From assembly GCA_021463865.1 (NCBI GenBank), contig JAJTXY010000009.1:113077-177076 (forward strand): DNA of 64,000 nt. The letters are read 5' to 3'. The stretch comes from Anaerolineae bacterium (GTDB lineage: Bacteria > Chloroflexota > Anaerolineae > Aggregatilineales > J027). Every line of letters begins with the position of its first letter. Position 1 is the stretch's first letter. Shown here one piece after another: positions 44,708-54,028 of this stretch. The translations under genes were made by a program, and so were the position numbers. Below the pieces are notes generated by a model. It saw only the letters and a program-made list of their open reading frames with translations. It was not told the origin of the DNA and searched no databases.

Positions 44708-46822
44708 ATGAAAGATTGGTTCATGCTGCCGACTGCTAACCGCAATCCCCTTGTCCTTTGTGTAGATGATGACACAGGGATGCAAACGATGGTTAAAACC
44801 GTGATGGAAGCGGAAGGGTATTCCGTCATCCTTGCCGCCGATGGTGCTGAGGGAGTCTCGTTATTTGAGGAGTACCAGCCCGACATTATCCTCATGGATT
44901 TGATGATGCCCGTGATGGATGGACTAGAGGCCTGTGCCAGAATCCAGACACTGCCCGGTGGCCCACAAACCCCAGTAGTCATCATGACGGCCTATGATGA
45001 ATTTGATGCCGTCGAACAGGCGTTTAAGGCGGGCAGCACCGATTATTTGACTAAGCCCATCAATTGGGCCGTCTTGCGCAATCGGGTACGCCGTCTGCTC
45101 AAATCGCGCGAGCTAGAAGACAATCTTCAAGAAAAAATCCAGCAGTTGGATATTTTGCATCGTATTGACCGCGAGTTGGGCTATACCCTCAATATTGAAC
45201 GTGTATTGAATTTGGCAATTGATAGTGCGCTGCGCCGGAGTGGGGCAACTGTCTGTGGAGTGGCATGGCTGAACGAAGAAACGTTGTTATTAGAGAAGTT
45301 GGCGAGTGTGGGGAAATCGCAAATTCTCACGGGGCCTATGACCCTAGACTCGCTCTATAAAAACTATCCCTACACCATCAAGATGTTTCAGGACAATACC
45401 CCGGTAGTGGATGCCCGGCCCAATGACCGCACGGGCAATTTGTTCATCCCGATGATGATGCAAGGCAAACCCGCTGGTTTTATCGCCCTTGAAAATGTAC
45501 CCGTGAGTGAATTCACCAACAGCAGTGACTGGGAATTTTTGGTGCATCTCGCTGGGCGCACCGCCGCAGCACTCGACAAAACCCGCATCTATCAAAAAAC
45601 GCAGACCTATGCCAGTCAGCTTGAAAAACTCTATCAAGTCAGCACCACCATTTCGAGCCGGCTGGAGCGCCAAGATGTCGTCGAACTATCGGCACGGGGA
45701 ATTGTCACGTTGTTAGAAGGCTCAAGTGCATGTTTCCTTGAATACGACCCACGCATCAAGGTGCTGCGGGTCAAAAACGGCTTTGTGCAAGATAAAATGC
45801 CGGACGCCCTACCAGATGAGGGCACGCTGTATAGTGAACAAGATTATCCCGATTTGATGCGAACGGTTAGAGAGGGCCCGCGCCAATTCCGTCTGAGCGA
45901 TTCGTCCGTTAATCCTCGCATCCACAGCATCATCACCGCCATGAAAGCGCAGTCCATTCTGGTTGTACCGCTGATTTATGAAGAAGATTTATTGGGGATG
46001 CTGATCTTATGCGAAAGCCGCAATAATCGCCAATTTCAGCCTGACGAAATCAGCCTAGTGCGCAGTATGGCCTTGCAAGCAACCGTTGCATTACAGCAAG
46101 CCACCCTATTTGCCAATGTGCGCGAGTTGGAACAGGTCAAATCGGAAATGATTCGGATGGCCTCGCACGACCTACGTAACCCTCTGCACAGCGTCAAAGG
46201 TTATCTTGAATTGCTGCTGATGGATTTGGCTTCGCGCCTTGATGCCCAGCAAACGGAATTTGTGACTCGCATGAAAAACGGCCTCAATCGAATGCAGAGT
46301 TTGATGGAAGACATCTTAAATCTGGAAAAAATTGAGAGTCAGCAAGACATCAAACGCCAACCCGTCAATATGTGGATGGTAGTCAGTGAGGTCAGCGAAA
46401 GTGGACGCTCACAAGCCGACCTAAAACATCAAAACTACCTCGTGAACCTGCCACCGCAATCCGTCTTGGTGTCGGGCAGCGAAATTCAATTGACGCAAGC
46501 CTTCACCAATTTGGTTGGGAATGCCATCAAATACACCCCGGATGAGGGTCGGGTCGAGGTACGCAGTTGGGTAGAAAATGGGCGATTTCGGTTTGAGGTC
46601 GAGGATAGTGGCTTTGGGATTCCACAGGATCGCCAAAACGGTCTATTCCAGCGATTCTATCGTGCCCAAGCCCCCGGCACGGAGGATATTCCCGGCACTG
46701 GCTTGGGGCTAAGTCTGGTTAAAGCGGTGATTGAACGACATGGGGGTGAGGTTTATTTTTCCAGCACCCCCGGTGTTGGCAGCATTTTTGGCTGCTGGTT
46801 GCCTCTCACGGATACGCAATAG
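44708..46822 (+). CDS. Response regulator-GAF-histidine kinase hybrid
   Basis: This 704-residue cytoplasmic protein has a receiver domain (about 14-130; acidic 'DDD' at 20-22, phospho-Asp D64, Lys in 'YLTKPI'). Two GAF-like domains follow (about 145-295 and 305-470), then a HisKA domain (H487 in 'MASHDLRNPL') and an HATPase ('NLVGNAIKYTPDEG', 'VEDSGFGIP', 'GTGLGLSLVKAVI'). All catalytic residues are present. An N-terminal receiver suggests it is itself controlled by another kinase. No clear ribosome site was seen. It has no paired regulator next door. Confidence 0.9.
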   Translation: MKDWFMLPTANRNPLVLCVDDDTGMQTMVKTVMEAEGYSVILAADGAEGVSLFEEYQPDIILMDLMMPVMDGLEACARIQTLPGGPQTPVVIMTAYDEFDAVEQAFKAGSTDYLTKPINWAVLRNRVRRLLKSRELEDNLQEKIQQLDILHRIDRELGYTLNIERVLNLAIDSALRRSGATVCGVAWLNEETLLLEKLASVGKSQILTGPMTLDSLYKNYPYTIKMFQDNTPVVDARPNDRTGNLFIPMMMQGKPAGFIALENVPVSEFTNSSDWEFLVHLAGRTAAALDKTRIYQKTQTYASQLEKLYQVSTTISSRLERQDVVELSARGIVTLLEGSSACFLEYDPRIKVLRVKNGFVQDKMPDALPDEGTLYSEQDYPDLMRTVREGPRQFRLSDSSVNPRIHSIITAMKAQSILVVPLIYEEDLLGMLILCESRNNRQFQPDEISLVRSMALQATVALQQATLFANVRELEQVKSEMIRMASHDLRNPLHSVKGYLELLLMDLASRLDAQQTEFVTRMKNGLNRMQSLMEDILNLEKIESQQDIKRQPVNMWMVVSEVSESGRSQADLKHQNYLVNLPPQSVLVSGSEIQLTQAFTNLVGNAIKYTPDEGRVEVRSWVENGRFRFEVEDSGFGIPQDRQNGLFQRFYRAQAPGTEDIPGTGLGLSLVKAVIERHGGEVYFSSTPGVGSIFGCWLPLTDTQ

Positions 46823-46877
46823 TCAATAAAAGAACCAACCCACAAGATCGGCCTTTTTATCTGATTCGATTTCAAAA

Positions 46878-47567
46878 TTAACCGTTGACGAACACTTCGT
46901 TATCAATAGCCCCGCAATCAATGACTGCACCATTTTGTTTGGCCCGCACCGACCAGTAATAAGTGCCGCGCGAGGGGAAATAATCCCCGCCGAACGTGAT
47001 TTGCGTTTCGGGAATCTCGGTTAAAAATACCACGGCCCCTGCCACATCATACAATTCCACCGCGTAGGTGACTCCCTCGGCGGTCACCGGAAACCAATAG
47101 ATCGTCAAGTCGGTGTTTACAAAATGCTGGTCAATATTTCGCTCATAGTCTGGCGCGAAACTATCACAGATCGCAGGGCGTTCGAAGGTCGGTATGACCA
47201 ACGTTGGGGGAGCCACTGAGGGAGTGGTAGCGGCGCTACTGCCCGAACTGGGTGTCCATGTGGGAGGCAGGGTCGGCCCACCGCCGCGTGTTGGGATAGG
47301 CGCTGTTTGACTGGTTGGCTGTCCAACATTACCAGATGTGGCGTTAGAATTTGGGTTTCGCACATCAATCGTCGCCGGGGGAGGCAGCGTTGGATTGGTG
47401 ATAATCGGGATAGTGGTCGCGGTTGGTATATCGGTAGCAGCAGTGGTCGGCAATGGGGTGCTCTCACTGCCACCACTCGACCCCCCATTGTCTTTGTCTT
47501 TATCCCCACCACACGCCGCTAAAATTAGAGCTAAGATCAGTAACCCCCACAGCGATAATCGGCGCAT
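46878..47567 (-). CDS. Thr/Pro-rich lipoprotein
   Basis: This protein of about 229 residues has a type II signal peptide (MRRLSLWGLLILALILAAC; lipobox Cys at 19) and a Gly/Ser/Asp linker. A long Thr/Pro/Gly low-complexity stalk (about 35-135) leads to a C-terminal beta-rich domain of about 90 residues. That domain contains 'LTIYWFPVTAEGVTYAVELYD' and 'GTYYWSVRA', a fibronectin type III-like sandwich. Longer upstream starts are rejected because GGAGGG lies eight bases before this ATG. It follows two small genes on the same strand. Confidence 0.7.
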   Translation of the reverse strand: MRRLSLWGLLILALILAACGGDKDKDNGGSSGGSESTPLPTTAATDIPTATTIPIITNPTLPPPATIDVRNPNSNATSGNVGQPTSQTAPIPTRGGGPTLPPTWTPSSGSSAATTPSVAPPTLVIPTFERPAICDSFAPDYERNIDQHFVNTDLTIYWFPVTAEGVTYAVELYDVAGAVVFLTEIPETQITFGGDYFPSRGTYYWSVRAKQNGAVIDCGAIDNEVFVNG

Positions 47568-47587
47568 CAGCTTTCCCTCCAAGCCAT

Positions 47588-47971
47588 CTATAGGACAAAA
47601 CCAAATAATAAACTCAATATAATTTCTAGCGCAAAAATGAGAAAGACCATCACGCCAAAAACCAACATCCAGCCAGCAGGTCGTCCTGCCGCCCACTCCA
47701 CGTCTGTGTCAAAGCCGACCATGGCCCACCATCCAATACCATAGGTCACTAACCAAATCACGGCCAAAATGGTGACTGGAACGGCTGCTACCCCACCACC
47801 TTCAACAGTATCGCTACCCGCCAATAGAAACATAATTGGCAGACCGATCAAACCAACGACTGTCAACGAAATCAGCATGTTCATCACAATCCGCGTGGGC
47901 CGCGACATCTGGGCCACGCGACGGGTGATACTATCAATCCGGGCACTTGGCCGGGTAGGTGCTTTTGCCAT
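47588..47971 (-). CDS. Small three-helix membrane protein
   Basis: This protein of about 127 residues has a basic N-terminus and three hydrophobic helices (about 31-52, 63-86, 100-125). No motif was recognised. The ATG at 47971 with GGGGAG upstream is chosen, and an in-frame GTG at 47989 would overlap the globin stop by four bases. Both imply coupling with the globin gene upstream. Confidence 0.5.
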   Translation of the reverse strand: MAKAPTRPSARIDSITRRVAQMSRPTRIVMNMLISLTVVGLIGLPIMFLLAGSDTVEGGGVAAVPVTILAVIWLVTYGIGWWAMVGFDTDVEWAAGRPAGWMLVFGVMVFLIFALEIILSLLFGFVL

Positions 47972-47985
47972 ACCTTTTTCTCCCC

Positions 47986-48369
47986 TCACTGAGCATTGAT
48001 CAAAAATGATGCCCCATTTTCAAAATAATCCCGCATCACTGCTGCCACTTCCGGGTCCAATCCAACCTCGTCCAATGCAGCGCTCATCAATTCAACCCAA
48101 CGATTACGCGCCGCTTGGTCAATTTTGAAAGGCGCATGACGCATCCGCAGGCGGGGATGCCCCCGTTCTTGCGAATAGGTAGTGGGGCCACCAAAAAACT
48201 GTTCCAAGAACAATTGCAAACGGCGTCGGGCCGGTTCTAAATCGTCTTCGGGATACATCGGGCGCAAAACATCATCCGTAGCAACCCGCCGATAGAACCC
48301 TGCAACCAGTTTTTCAAAGCCTGTACTGCCAATAATATCGTAAACCTGACCCGGCGTAATCTCGGCCAT
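47986..48369 (-). CDS. glbO: Group II truncated hemoglobin
   Basis: This 127-residue TrHbO-type globin shows 'FEKLVAGFYRRVATDDVLRPMYP', 'FLEQFFGGPTTYSQERGHPRLRMRHAPF' (the last His is the proximal heme ligand) and 'NRWVELMSAALDEVGL'. These globins bind O2 and are linked to NO or peroxide handling. AGGAATA precedes the ATG. A small membrane protein gene follows in the same unit. Confidence 0.92.
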   Translation of the reverse strand: MAEITPGQVYDIIGSTGFEKLVAGFYRRVATDDVLRPMYPEDDLEPARRRLQLFLEQFFGGPTTYSQERGHPRLRMRHAPFKIDQAARNRWVELMSAALDEVGLDPEVAAVMRDYFENGASFLINAQ

Positions 48370-48455
48370 CCGTACTATTCCTGATTGAAGTATTGCATAG
48401 TGTCGAAAAATGCGGAGGGTTTGCTAACCCACCTCAACAAAAACTGACAAATCCT

Positions 48456-51400
48456 TTAGGAGGTTGAAGGATTGCGGTCACGATAGACGCGGCGCTCGAA
48501 CGGGAAGGTCGGCGGGAAACGGTCTTCCCATGCCACATTTTCATCTTCCTGCTGCAAATAGGCCAAAATGAAATCATCCAAGCGACCTTTTTCCATCACG
48601 TCTTTGATGCGTGTAGTACGTACCGTTGTGCGCATATCCCGCACAAAGCGTTCGCCCTGTTTTTCTAACGAATAGGTGCGGATGACGGTGAGTTTTTCAG
48701 TAGGGGGTGGTGGACGTTTGCCATCCGCAATCTCATTTTTGATGTACTGATAATCCGAGAGCCAACGGCTGATATTGGTACCATCAGGAATCGCAAATAC
48801 CTGCACCCGACACAACTCATCTGATGCGCCATCTACGCCGACCAATTTATGAGTGCCACGTTCCCCTTTGAGGAAACCAAACACATTACTGCCCTCAAAA
48901 AAGATAGCAAATTCTTCGGAGGGGGCATAACCTTCAAAACGTTTGATGAGTTCATCATAGTTCCCAGCAGTGATGTGATGAAAACCCATCTTGCCGGGGC
49001 TTTTTTCATCTGGTTGCAGCAAATACACCTCACGGTCATAACCCTTACGCTCCGCCCATTCCAGATACATACGGGCGATTTTGCGCGGCCATTCCGTTGC
49101 GGCCTGTTGATCTTTCATCGGCGATTGACCCAAGCGATTAATTAACATCATGGCTTGGTGGCGATGCGGTAGATGTCCCGTCCGCATCTCGATTTCGAGA
49201 TACAGCACATTGCTATACAGTTCGGCATAATCCCGCGCCAAATCGGGCTGATAACGCAAGTCGCGCTCCCGATTGACCAGCATCGCAAAATCTTCTAGAT
49301 ATTCGCAGCGTTCGAGCAATTGACGCAGGCGGCGGGTCAAGCGGTCAAGGAAATAGAAACGTGCCAATTTGCGGCGGGCCTCATCCCCCTTGTCCCAAAA
49401 ATCTGGCTGTTGGGTGGCTGCCAAGAGAGCTACTTTTTCAGTGTTCATCTCTTTGACTGTCTCACTGTCAGCCCAATCCGCTAATTTGCGCCGCAGCATA
49501 GCGAACCCTTCCAATAACTGCCCGGTATCCATTTGCAGCTTTTGAATATCCGTGCCATCCAGCGCCGTCGAAAGGGCTACTTGGGTCGTGGTACGTGCTT
49601 CGTCAATCGGCACGAGCTTAAGGTTGATCTGCTTGCTTTCCCGATCCACCTCAATCCGCATTAACTCAGTATCATCCACCGATTTTTGGGCCAATTGGCG
49701 GGCCATTGGTGCGACCACCAACCGTTCAATTTCGCGTTTAAGTGGACGTGCGCCATATTGCGGGCTGTAGCCTTTTTCCAAAACCAGATCAATCACCCCA
49801 TCATCAATTTCGACCAACAAATTACGGCGGGTGATCCCATCGCGCATCAAAATTTCGCCCAATTCGCGTGAGGCGATACTGCGCAGGGCCAGCGGCTCAA
49901 GCTGTTTAAACACCACTACATGGTCAATGCGGTTGACAAATTCGGGCCGGAAGTATTTCTCGACCTGCTCTTTGAAATGCACCATCAATTGGGCGTTTAG
50001 TTCGGCATAGTTGACATTCTCGCTGCCAAAACCCAAGCCGCGAAAACCGCCTGCCGATGTCCCCAGATTGCTGGTTAAGATAATGATGCTGTTGTGGAAA
50101 AAGGTCGTGCGGCCACCCGCATCGGTTAAGCGGCCTTCCCCCAACACCTGCAAAAAGATGTCGTAAATGCGTGGGGAGGCTTTTTCAAATTCGTCCAGTA
50201 GCACCACCGAGAACGGTTGGGCGCGTACCTGCTTGGTCAATTCGCCTTCGCTGCCAAATGACCCAATGAGGCGCGACACCCCATCCAAATCAGCATATTC
50301 ACTCATATCAAAGCGAATTAGGCGTTTTTCGTCGCCAAACAGATAGGAGGCCAGCGTCTTGGCGAGAAAGGTTTTGCCTACGCCAGTTGGCCCAATAAAC
50401 AGAAATGTGCCAAGCGGTTTGCCGGGGTCATTTAAACCCGCTTTGACCGTCGCTACCAAACTGACGATTGAACCAACCGCCTGCTCTTGACCGCGCACCC
50501 GCTCCATGAAGTATTTCTCAACTTCCACCAGATCAAGGCGCGAACGGTCATTGACAATAAATTCCGGCATCCCCGAATGGCGGGCAAAAGTGTCAATGAC
50601 ATGCTGCCGTTTGACCACTGCCCGTTTGGGTAATCGCCGCAGCAGACTGGCCGACGTAGGAGCATCCCGTCCGTTATCCGACTCCGACGAATCCTTTTTG
50701 CGGGAGACATCCGCCACCGCTTCTTCCAACAATCGAATGGCTTTGCCCGGAAAAGCGCGATAGGGGGAAAATCGGCGCGAAAGCTGGGTGGCGGATTCAT
50801 TGGCGCTGGGTTCAATGCGTAGGTCAAATTCCCGTTCCAAATCGCGGGCCACGTTGCTCAAAACCGCAAGCGTTTCTTCCTCCGACATGGCAGGCACATC
50901 CACCCGCCGGAACAAGTTCATAAAATCCGAGCCGAGCCGTTCCCCCATCGTTACGCGATCCGGCGACCCCTCCCCGATAATCACGACCTCTCCAGAGGCG
51001 ATATGGGGTTTTAGGGCTTGGGCGACGTTGGCATCACTTTTTGACCAGCGACCAATTTCCAACAAACCGGGCAGATCGCTGACATATAAAATATGCTGCT
51101 TTTTGCGGCACTCATTGACCAAATCGTTGATGCGTTCTTCCCATGTGCCAATGTACTGTGCCCCTGCGATAATCCGATCCGGGGCCAGCATCCAGATTTC
51201 GCGCTCTACCAAGCCTTCTGGCGCGTCTTGGGAGGCAACCCGCCGCACAATTTCATGCACAATCGAAGTTTTGCCACTTTCGCTGGGGCCAGTCAGCAAA
51301 ACGCTATTATTGCGCGATTGCAGCAGTACCTGCATGGCCTTATCTACCACTTCTTCACGATGATAAGCCTTGCGGAAGCGTTTTTCAGTCGCCTGTGCGG

Positions 51401-52010
51401 TCAGATTGATGCCCATTTCTTTTAAGGCCCAATGACCATCCCCACCACCGCGTCCGAACATGCCGCCGCGTTCGTGGGTATTGGATTCGCGTTCTTTGGG
51501 TTTTTTCAGCGAGACTTCAACTTCCAACGTTTCCAATGTCTCGGTTCGCGCATACCGATATTCCATCAACTGATCGAGCGACAGATTATCGAGCCAGCCT
51601 GCCAATTCGATATTGGCCTGCGTCTGCAATTCGTCGGGTTGGTATACATAAAAAGCTGGGCCGTGTGGGCCAAGTTTTGGCACGGTGACATACAACTGGC
51701 CGTCCTCTTGCGGTTCAACCAGTACACTGAATAACAGCTTGACCTTTTCACGCCGTTTGTTGCGTTTTTTCCGGTCAACCGGACGGAGTTCAACCTGCAC
51801 TTTTTGCAGATAAATGTGCGAATCAAACTCCAAACGATGCAGTTGGGTGGGTGGCATTTCAGCAATGCGTTCAATCACGACATCCGACAGTTCTTTTTTG
51901 ATCTCCGTCATATTGATGCCGTAACTGCTGATGTCATAAAATGGCAGCACCGTCACGGTATACGTGCGGTTCCGATGTTTTTGAACGTAAAGATGAAATT
52001 TAAATTTCAT
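48456..52010 (-). CDS. Clp/Hsp100 two-domain ATPase fused to a release-factor-2-like domain lacking GGQ and SPF
   Basis: This protein has about 1184 residues. Residues 1-195 form a unique beta-rich N-domain with a Gly-rich linker and no Clp_N repeat. The first AAA+ domain has Walker A GPSESGKTS near 240, but Walker B reads 'ILYVSDLPG' instead of 'FIDE'. The second AAA+ domain is canonical (GPTGVGKTF near 539, 'VVLLDEFEKASP', 'FRPEFVNRID', 'YGARPLKREI'). From about 833 to the end it is collinear with RF2: 'TQQPDFWDKGDEA' (PCRF), 'ARMYLEWAERKG', 'GFLKGERGTHKLV', then 'VIRTYSLEK...TRIKDVMEKGRLDDFI'. The stop-codon SPF loop after 'THKLV' reads 'GVDGAS', and the GGQ domain is absent. ATG at 52010 is preferred to TTG at 52025. 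It is a single gene. Confidence 0.85.
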   Translation of the reverse strand: MKFKFHLYVQKHRNRTYTVTVLPFYDISSYGINMTEIKKELSDVVIERIAEMPPTQLHRLEFDSHIYLQKVQVELRPVDRKKRNKRREKVKLLFSVLVEPQEDGQLYVTVPKLGPHGPAFYVYQPDELQTQANIELAGWLDNLSLDQLMEYRYARTETLETLEVEVSLKKPKERESNTHERGGMFGRGGGDGHWALKEMGINLTAQATEKRFRKAYHREEVVDKAMQVLLQSRNNSVLLTGPSESGKTSIVHEIVRRVASQDAPEGLVEREIWMLAPDRIIAGAQYIGTWEERINDLVNECRKKQHILYVSDLPGLLEIGRWSKSDANVAQALKPHIASGEVVIIGEGSPDRVTMGERLGSDFMNLFRRVDVPAMSEEETLAVLSNVARDLEREFDLRIEPSANESATQLSRRFSPYRAFPGKAIRLLEEAVADVSRKKDSSESDNGRDAPTSASLLRRLPKRAVVKRQHVIDTFARHSGMPEFIVNDRSRLDLVEVEKYFMERVRGQEQAVGSIVSLVATVKAGLNDPGKPLGTFLFIGPTGVGKTFLAKTLASYLFGDEKRLIRFDMSEYADLDGVSRLIGSFGSEGELTKQVRAQPFSVVLLDEFEKASPRIYDIFLQVLGEGRLTDAGGRTTFFHNSIIILTSNLGTSAGGFRGLGFGSENVNYAELNAQLMVHFKEQVEKYFRPEFVNRIDHVVVFKQLEPLALRSIASRELGEILMRDGITRRNLLVEIDDGVIDLVLEKGYSPQYGARPLKREIERLVVAPMARQLAQKSVDDTELMRIEVDRESKQINLKLVPIDEARTTTQVALSTALDGTDIQKLQMDTGQLLEGFAMLRRKLADWADSETVKEMNTEKVALLAATQQPDFWDKGDEARRKLARFYFLDRLTRRLRQLLERCEYLEDFAMLVNRERDLRYQPDLARDYAELYSNVLYLEIEMRTGHLPHRHQAMMLINRLGQSPMKDQQAATEWPRKIARMYLEWAERKGYDREVYLLQPDEKSPGKMGFHHITAGNYDELIKRFEGYAPSEEFAIFFEGSNVFGFLKGERGTHKLVGVDGASDELCRVQVFAIPDGTNISRWLSDYQYIKNEIADGKRPPPPTEKLTVIRTYSLEKQGERFVRDMRTTVRTTRIKDVMEKGRLDDFILAYLQQEDENVAWEDRFPPTFPFERRVYRDRNPSTS

Positions 52011-52140
52011 GGTGTTCCAGTACAAATCTGCCCATTACCAAAGTTTGGAACGCACATTATAACATAATTGGGGTTGCGCTGATGGGGTGCGAAGACCATA
52101 CTTTTGGGGCGTCATTGCAGAAAAAGGAACCACTTACCTA

Positions 52141-53055
52141 ATGAAACCGAAAGCAACGATTTACACCGATGGCGGCTGCCAACCTAATCCCGGCCCCGGC
52201 GGTTGGGCAGTTTTGATTATTGATGAAAATGGGCAGGAACGTGAACTGTCGGGTGGCGAAAAAGATACTACCAACAACCGCATGGAACTGACGGCAGTGA
52301 TGAATGCCCTCCTAGCCTTTGACCAATCCCATGAAATTTACCTGTTTGTAGACAGCGAATATGTCAAAAAAGGACTGACTGAATGGATGCCGGGGTGGAT
52401 ACGTAAAGATTGGCGCAGCAGCACAGGCCAGCCTGTCAAAAATCAGGATTTATGGGAACGACTGAATGTGTTAGTTACGAAACACGAGATTCATTGGAAT
52501 TGGGTACGGGGTCACGCGGGGAATATCTATAACGAACGAGTAGACCGATTGGCAGCAGCAGCCATCCCCGGCGCGAAACCTGCCGCTGAAAAAGCCTCGA
52601 TGGTCATGACCGAAGCCGCATCCGGTACATTAAGTGTCTATTTTCGCGTGGTCGTGCCGAAGAATGGAGGGCCGGGGGGTTGGGCGATTCGGGTGTGGAA
52701 TGGCGACCAATCACAGGATTTTACAGGTCGTGTTCCCACTGTCGAATCCACCAATAAACTCGAATTGATGATTGCCTCACAGATTTTCAAGACCGTGCCC
52801 AAAGATGCACCTCTGCGGATTTACTGTACCAGTGAATATGTCTTTAAAGGCATGACCGAATGGATTAAAGGCTGGCAAAAGCGCAATTGGATGACCGCCA
52901 GCGGCACGCCCGTCAAATATGCGGATATTTGGCGCGAACTGCAAAAATACACCGCGCAGGGTCGTCCGGTGGAATGGGCACTTGAAGCAGGCAACCCACT
53001 CGCATCGGCAGTGAATGGCCTAGACAAATCGGCACAGGTGGCCCTCAATAATTAG
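52141..53055 (+). CDS. rnhA: Tandem RNase H protein with degenerate second domain
   Basis: This 304-residue protein has an N-terminal RNase HI domain (about 1-145) with D10 ('IYTDGG'), E49 ('NRMELTAV'), D71 ('FVDSEYV'), and the His and late Asp of 'WVRGHAGNIYNERVDRLA', so it should cleave RNA in RNA/DNA hybrids. Residues about 165-285 repeat the fold ('GPGGWAIRVW', 'NKLELM', 'CTSEYVFKGMTEWIKGWQKRNW'). There the first Asp is lost, the third is Thr and the His/Asp end is missing. ATG at 52141 is preferred. It diverges from the Clp-RF2 fusion gene across 130 bases. Confidence 0.88.
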   Translation: MKPKATIYTDGGCQPNPGPGGWAVLIIDENGQERELSGGEKDTTNNRMELTAVMNALLAFDQSHEIYLFVDSEYVKKGLTEWMPGWIRKDWRSSTGQPVKNQDLWERLNVLVTKHEIHWNWVRGHAGNIYNERVDRLAAAAIPGAKPAAEKASMVMTEAASGTLSVYFRVVVPKNGGPGGWAIRVWNGDQSQDFTGRVPTVESTNKLELMIASQIFKTVPKDAPLRIYCTSEYVFKGMTEWIKGWQKRNWMTASGTPVKYADIWRELQKYTAQGRPVEWALEAGNPLASAVNGLDKSAQVALNN

Positions 53056-53129
53056 GGGATTCAGCTACCCCGGTTAGCTTGTCGCGTATAATTTTCATAG
53101 GGGAAAACAAGTTTTAAGGAACTGCGCTT

Positions 53130-53954
53130 ATGAAAATTTATCGTGTACTGCTGCCTATCTTGATGCTTACAGGGGCAACCCTCGCGTGTGATCTCAGTGA
53201 GGTCGAAGATACCGTCAACGCAGTGAGTAAGGCCGTCACTTTGCTCGAAGAAATCAGCGAAAGCGGGACATGGAAATACACTACCGAAGGCTTGGAAGCA
53301 CTTGATAAGACCAATGGATTCGCTGCCGAAGCCACCATGACCTCCGGGGATACCACCGCGACGGGCGAAAGCATCACCCAAGTCAATCGGCAGGTATTCT
53401 GGTCAATCAGTGCCGATGCTCAAGGGGATTCGATACTCCGCATTACACAAGGGGATACCACACGGGAATATTTGACGGTAGATAAGAAGCGCTACCTCAT
53501 TAACGCCGATGGCACGTATTCCTGCGACGATACCACCAATGAAGATGAGATTTTTGCAGGCAATGTGGGCGATTTGTTTGTGCAATATAGTGCCACAGCC
53601 ATCGGGGTGCAGGCAATTTCGGTTGCCGAGCGGGAAAACACCAATGTCAGCATGAATGGCTTTACCACCACCCAATATCACCTTGTCTCGAAATTGCAGG
53701 ATGCCCTCGATATTTTGAAGGACGTAGATTCGGAAGATTTGAAGAAGGAAATTGCCAATGTACCGCCCTTCTACATTGACGGCACGATTTACATTGATAA
53801 CGCGACCAAAGCCTTGATTCGATTTGAGGCGACCTATTCCGACCTCGAACGCCACGAAGGGAATACCTTCATTTTTAACGTGACGGCGTTGGGCAATCAA
53901 CCAGACTACACCACCCCTGATCCCACCAAAATCGTCAAGCAGTGCGGTTCATAA
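53130..53954 (+). CDS. Lipoprotein, LolA/LppX-like layout
   Basis: This 274-residue protein has a type II signal peptide with the lipobox TLAC (Cys about 20). The mature part is beta-rich with 'FAAEATMTSGDTTATGE', 'YLTVDKKRYLINADGTYSC' and 'FYIDGTIYIDNATKALIRFEATY'. This fits the incomplete beta-barrel of LolA/LppX lipoproteins, but the assignment is loose. AAGGA precedes the ATG. It ends at a strong bidirectional hairpin. Confidence 0.6.
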   Translation: MKIYRVLLPILMLTGATLACDLSEVEDTVNAVSKAVTLLEEISESGTWKYTTEGLEALDKTNGFAAEATMTSGDTTATGESITQVNRQVFWSISADAQGDSILRITQGDTTREYLTVDKKRYLINADGTYSCDDTTNEDEIFAGNVGDLFVQYSATAIGVQAISVAERENTNVSMNGFTTTQYHLVSKLQDALDILKDVDSEDLKKEIANVPPFYIDGTIYIDNATKALIRFEATYSDLERHEGNTFIFNVTALGNQPDYTTPDPTKIVKQCGS

Positions 53955-53972
53955 ATAAATACGGCTTAAGAA

Positions 53973-54015
53973 ATTCTCGCCTTTGGACCCTGAATGTATT
54001 TCCAGAGGCGAGAAT
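53973..54015. terminator. Bidirectional hairpin between convergent genes
   Basis: ATTCTCGCCTTTGGA (53973-53987) pairs with TCCAGAGGCGAGAAT (54001-54015), a 15-bp stem with one mismatch and a 13-base loop. It starts 19 bases after the lipoprotein stop and 14 bases after the stop of the opposing gene. There is no strong T tract. Confidence 0.65.
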
Positions 54016-54028
54016 CACTTCATGGGGT

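Noticed and set aside
48456..52010. Two separate genes (clp and prfB) merged by error.
   Set aside because: The frame is continuous across the junction, there is no internal start with a ribosome site before the RF2-like part, and the RF2-like part lacks GGQ, so it could not serve as an ordinary prfB.
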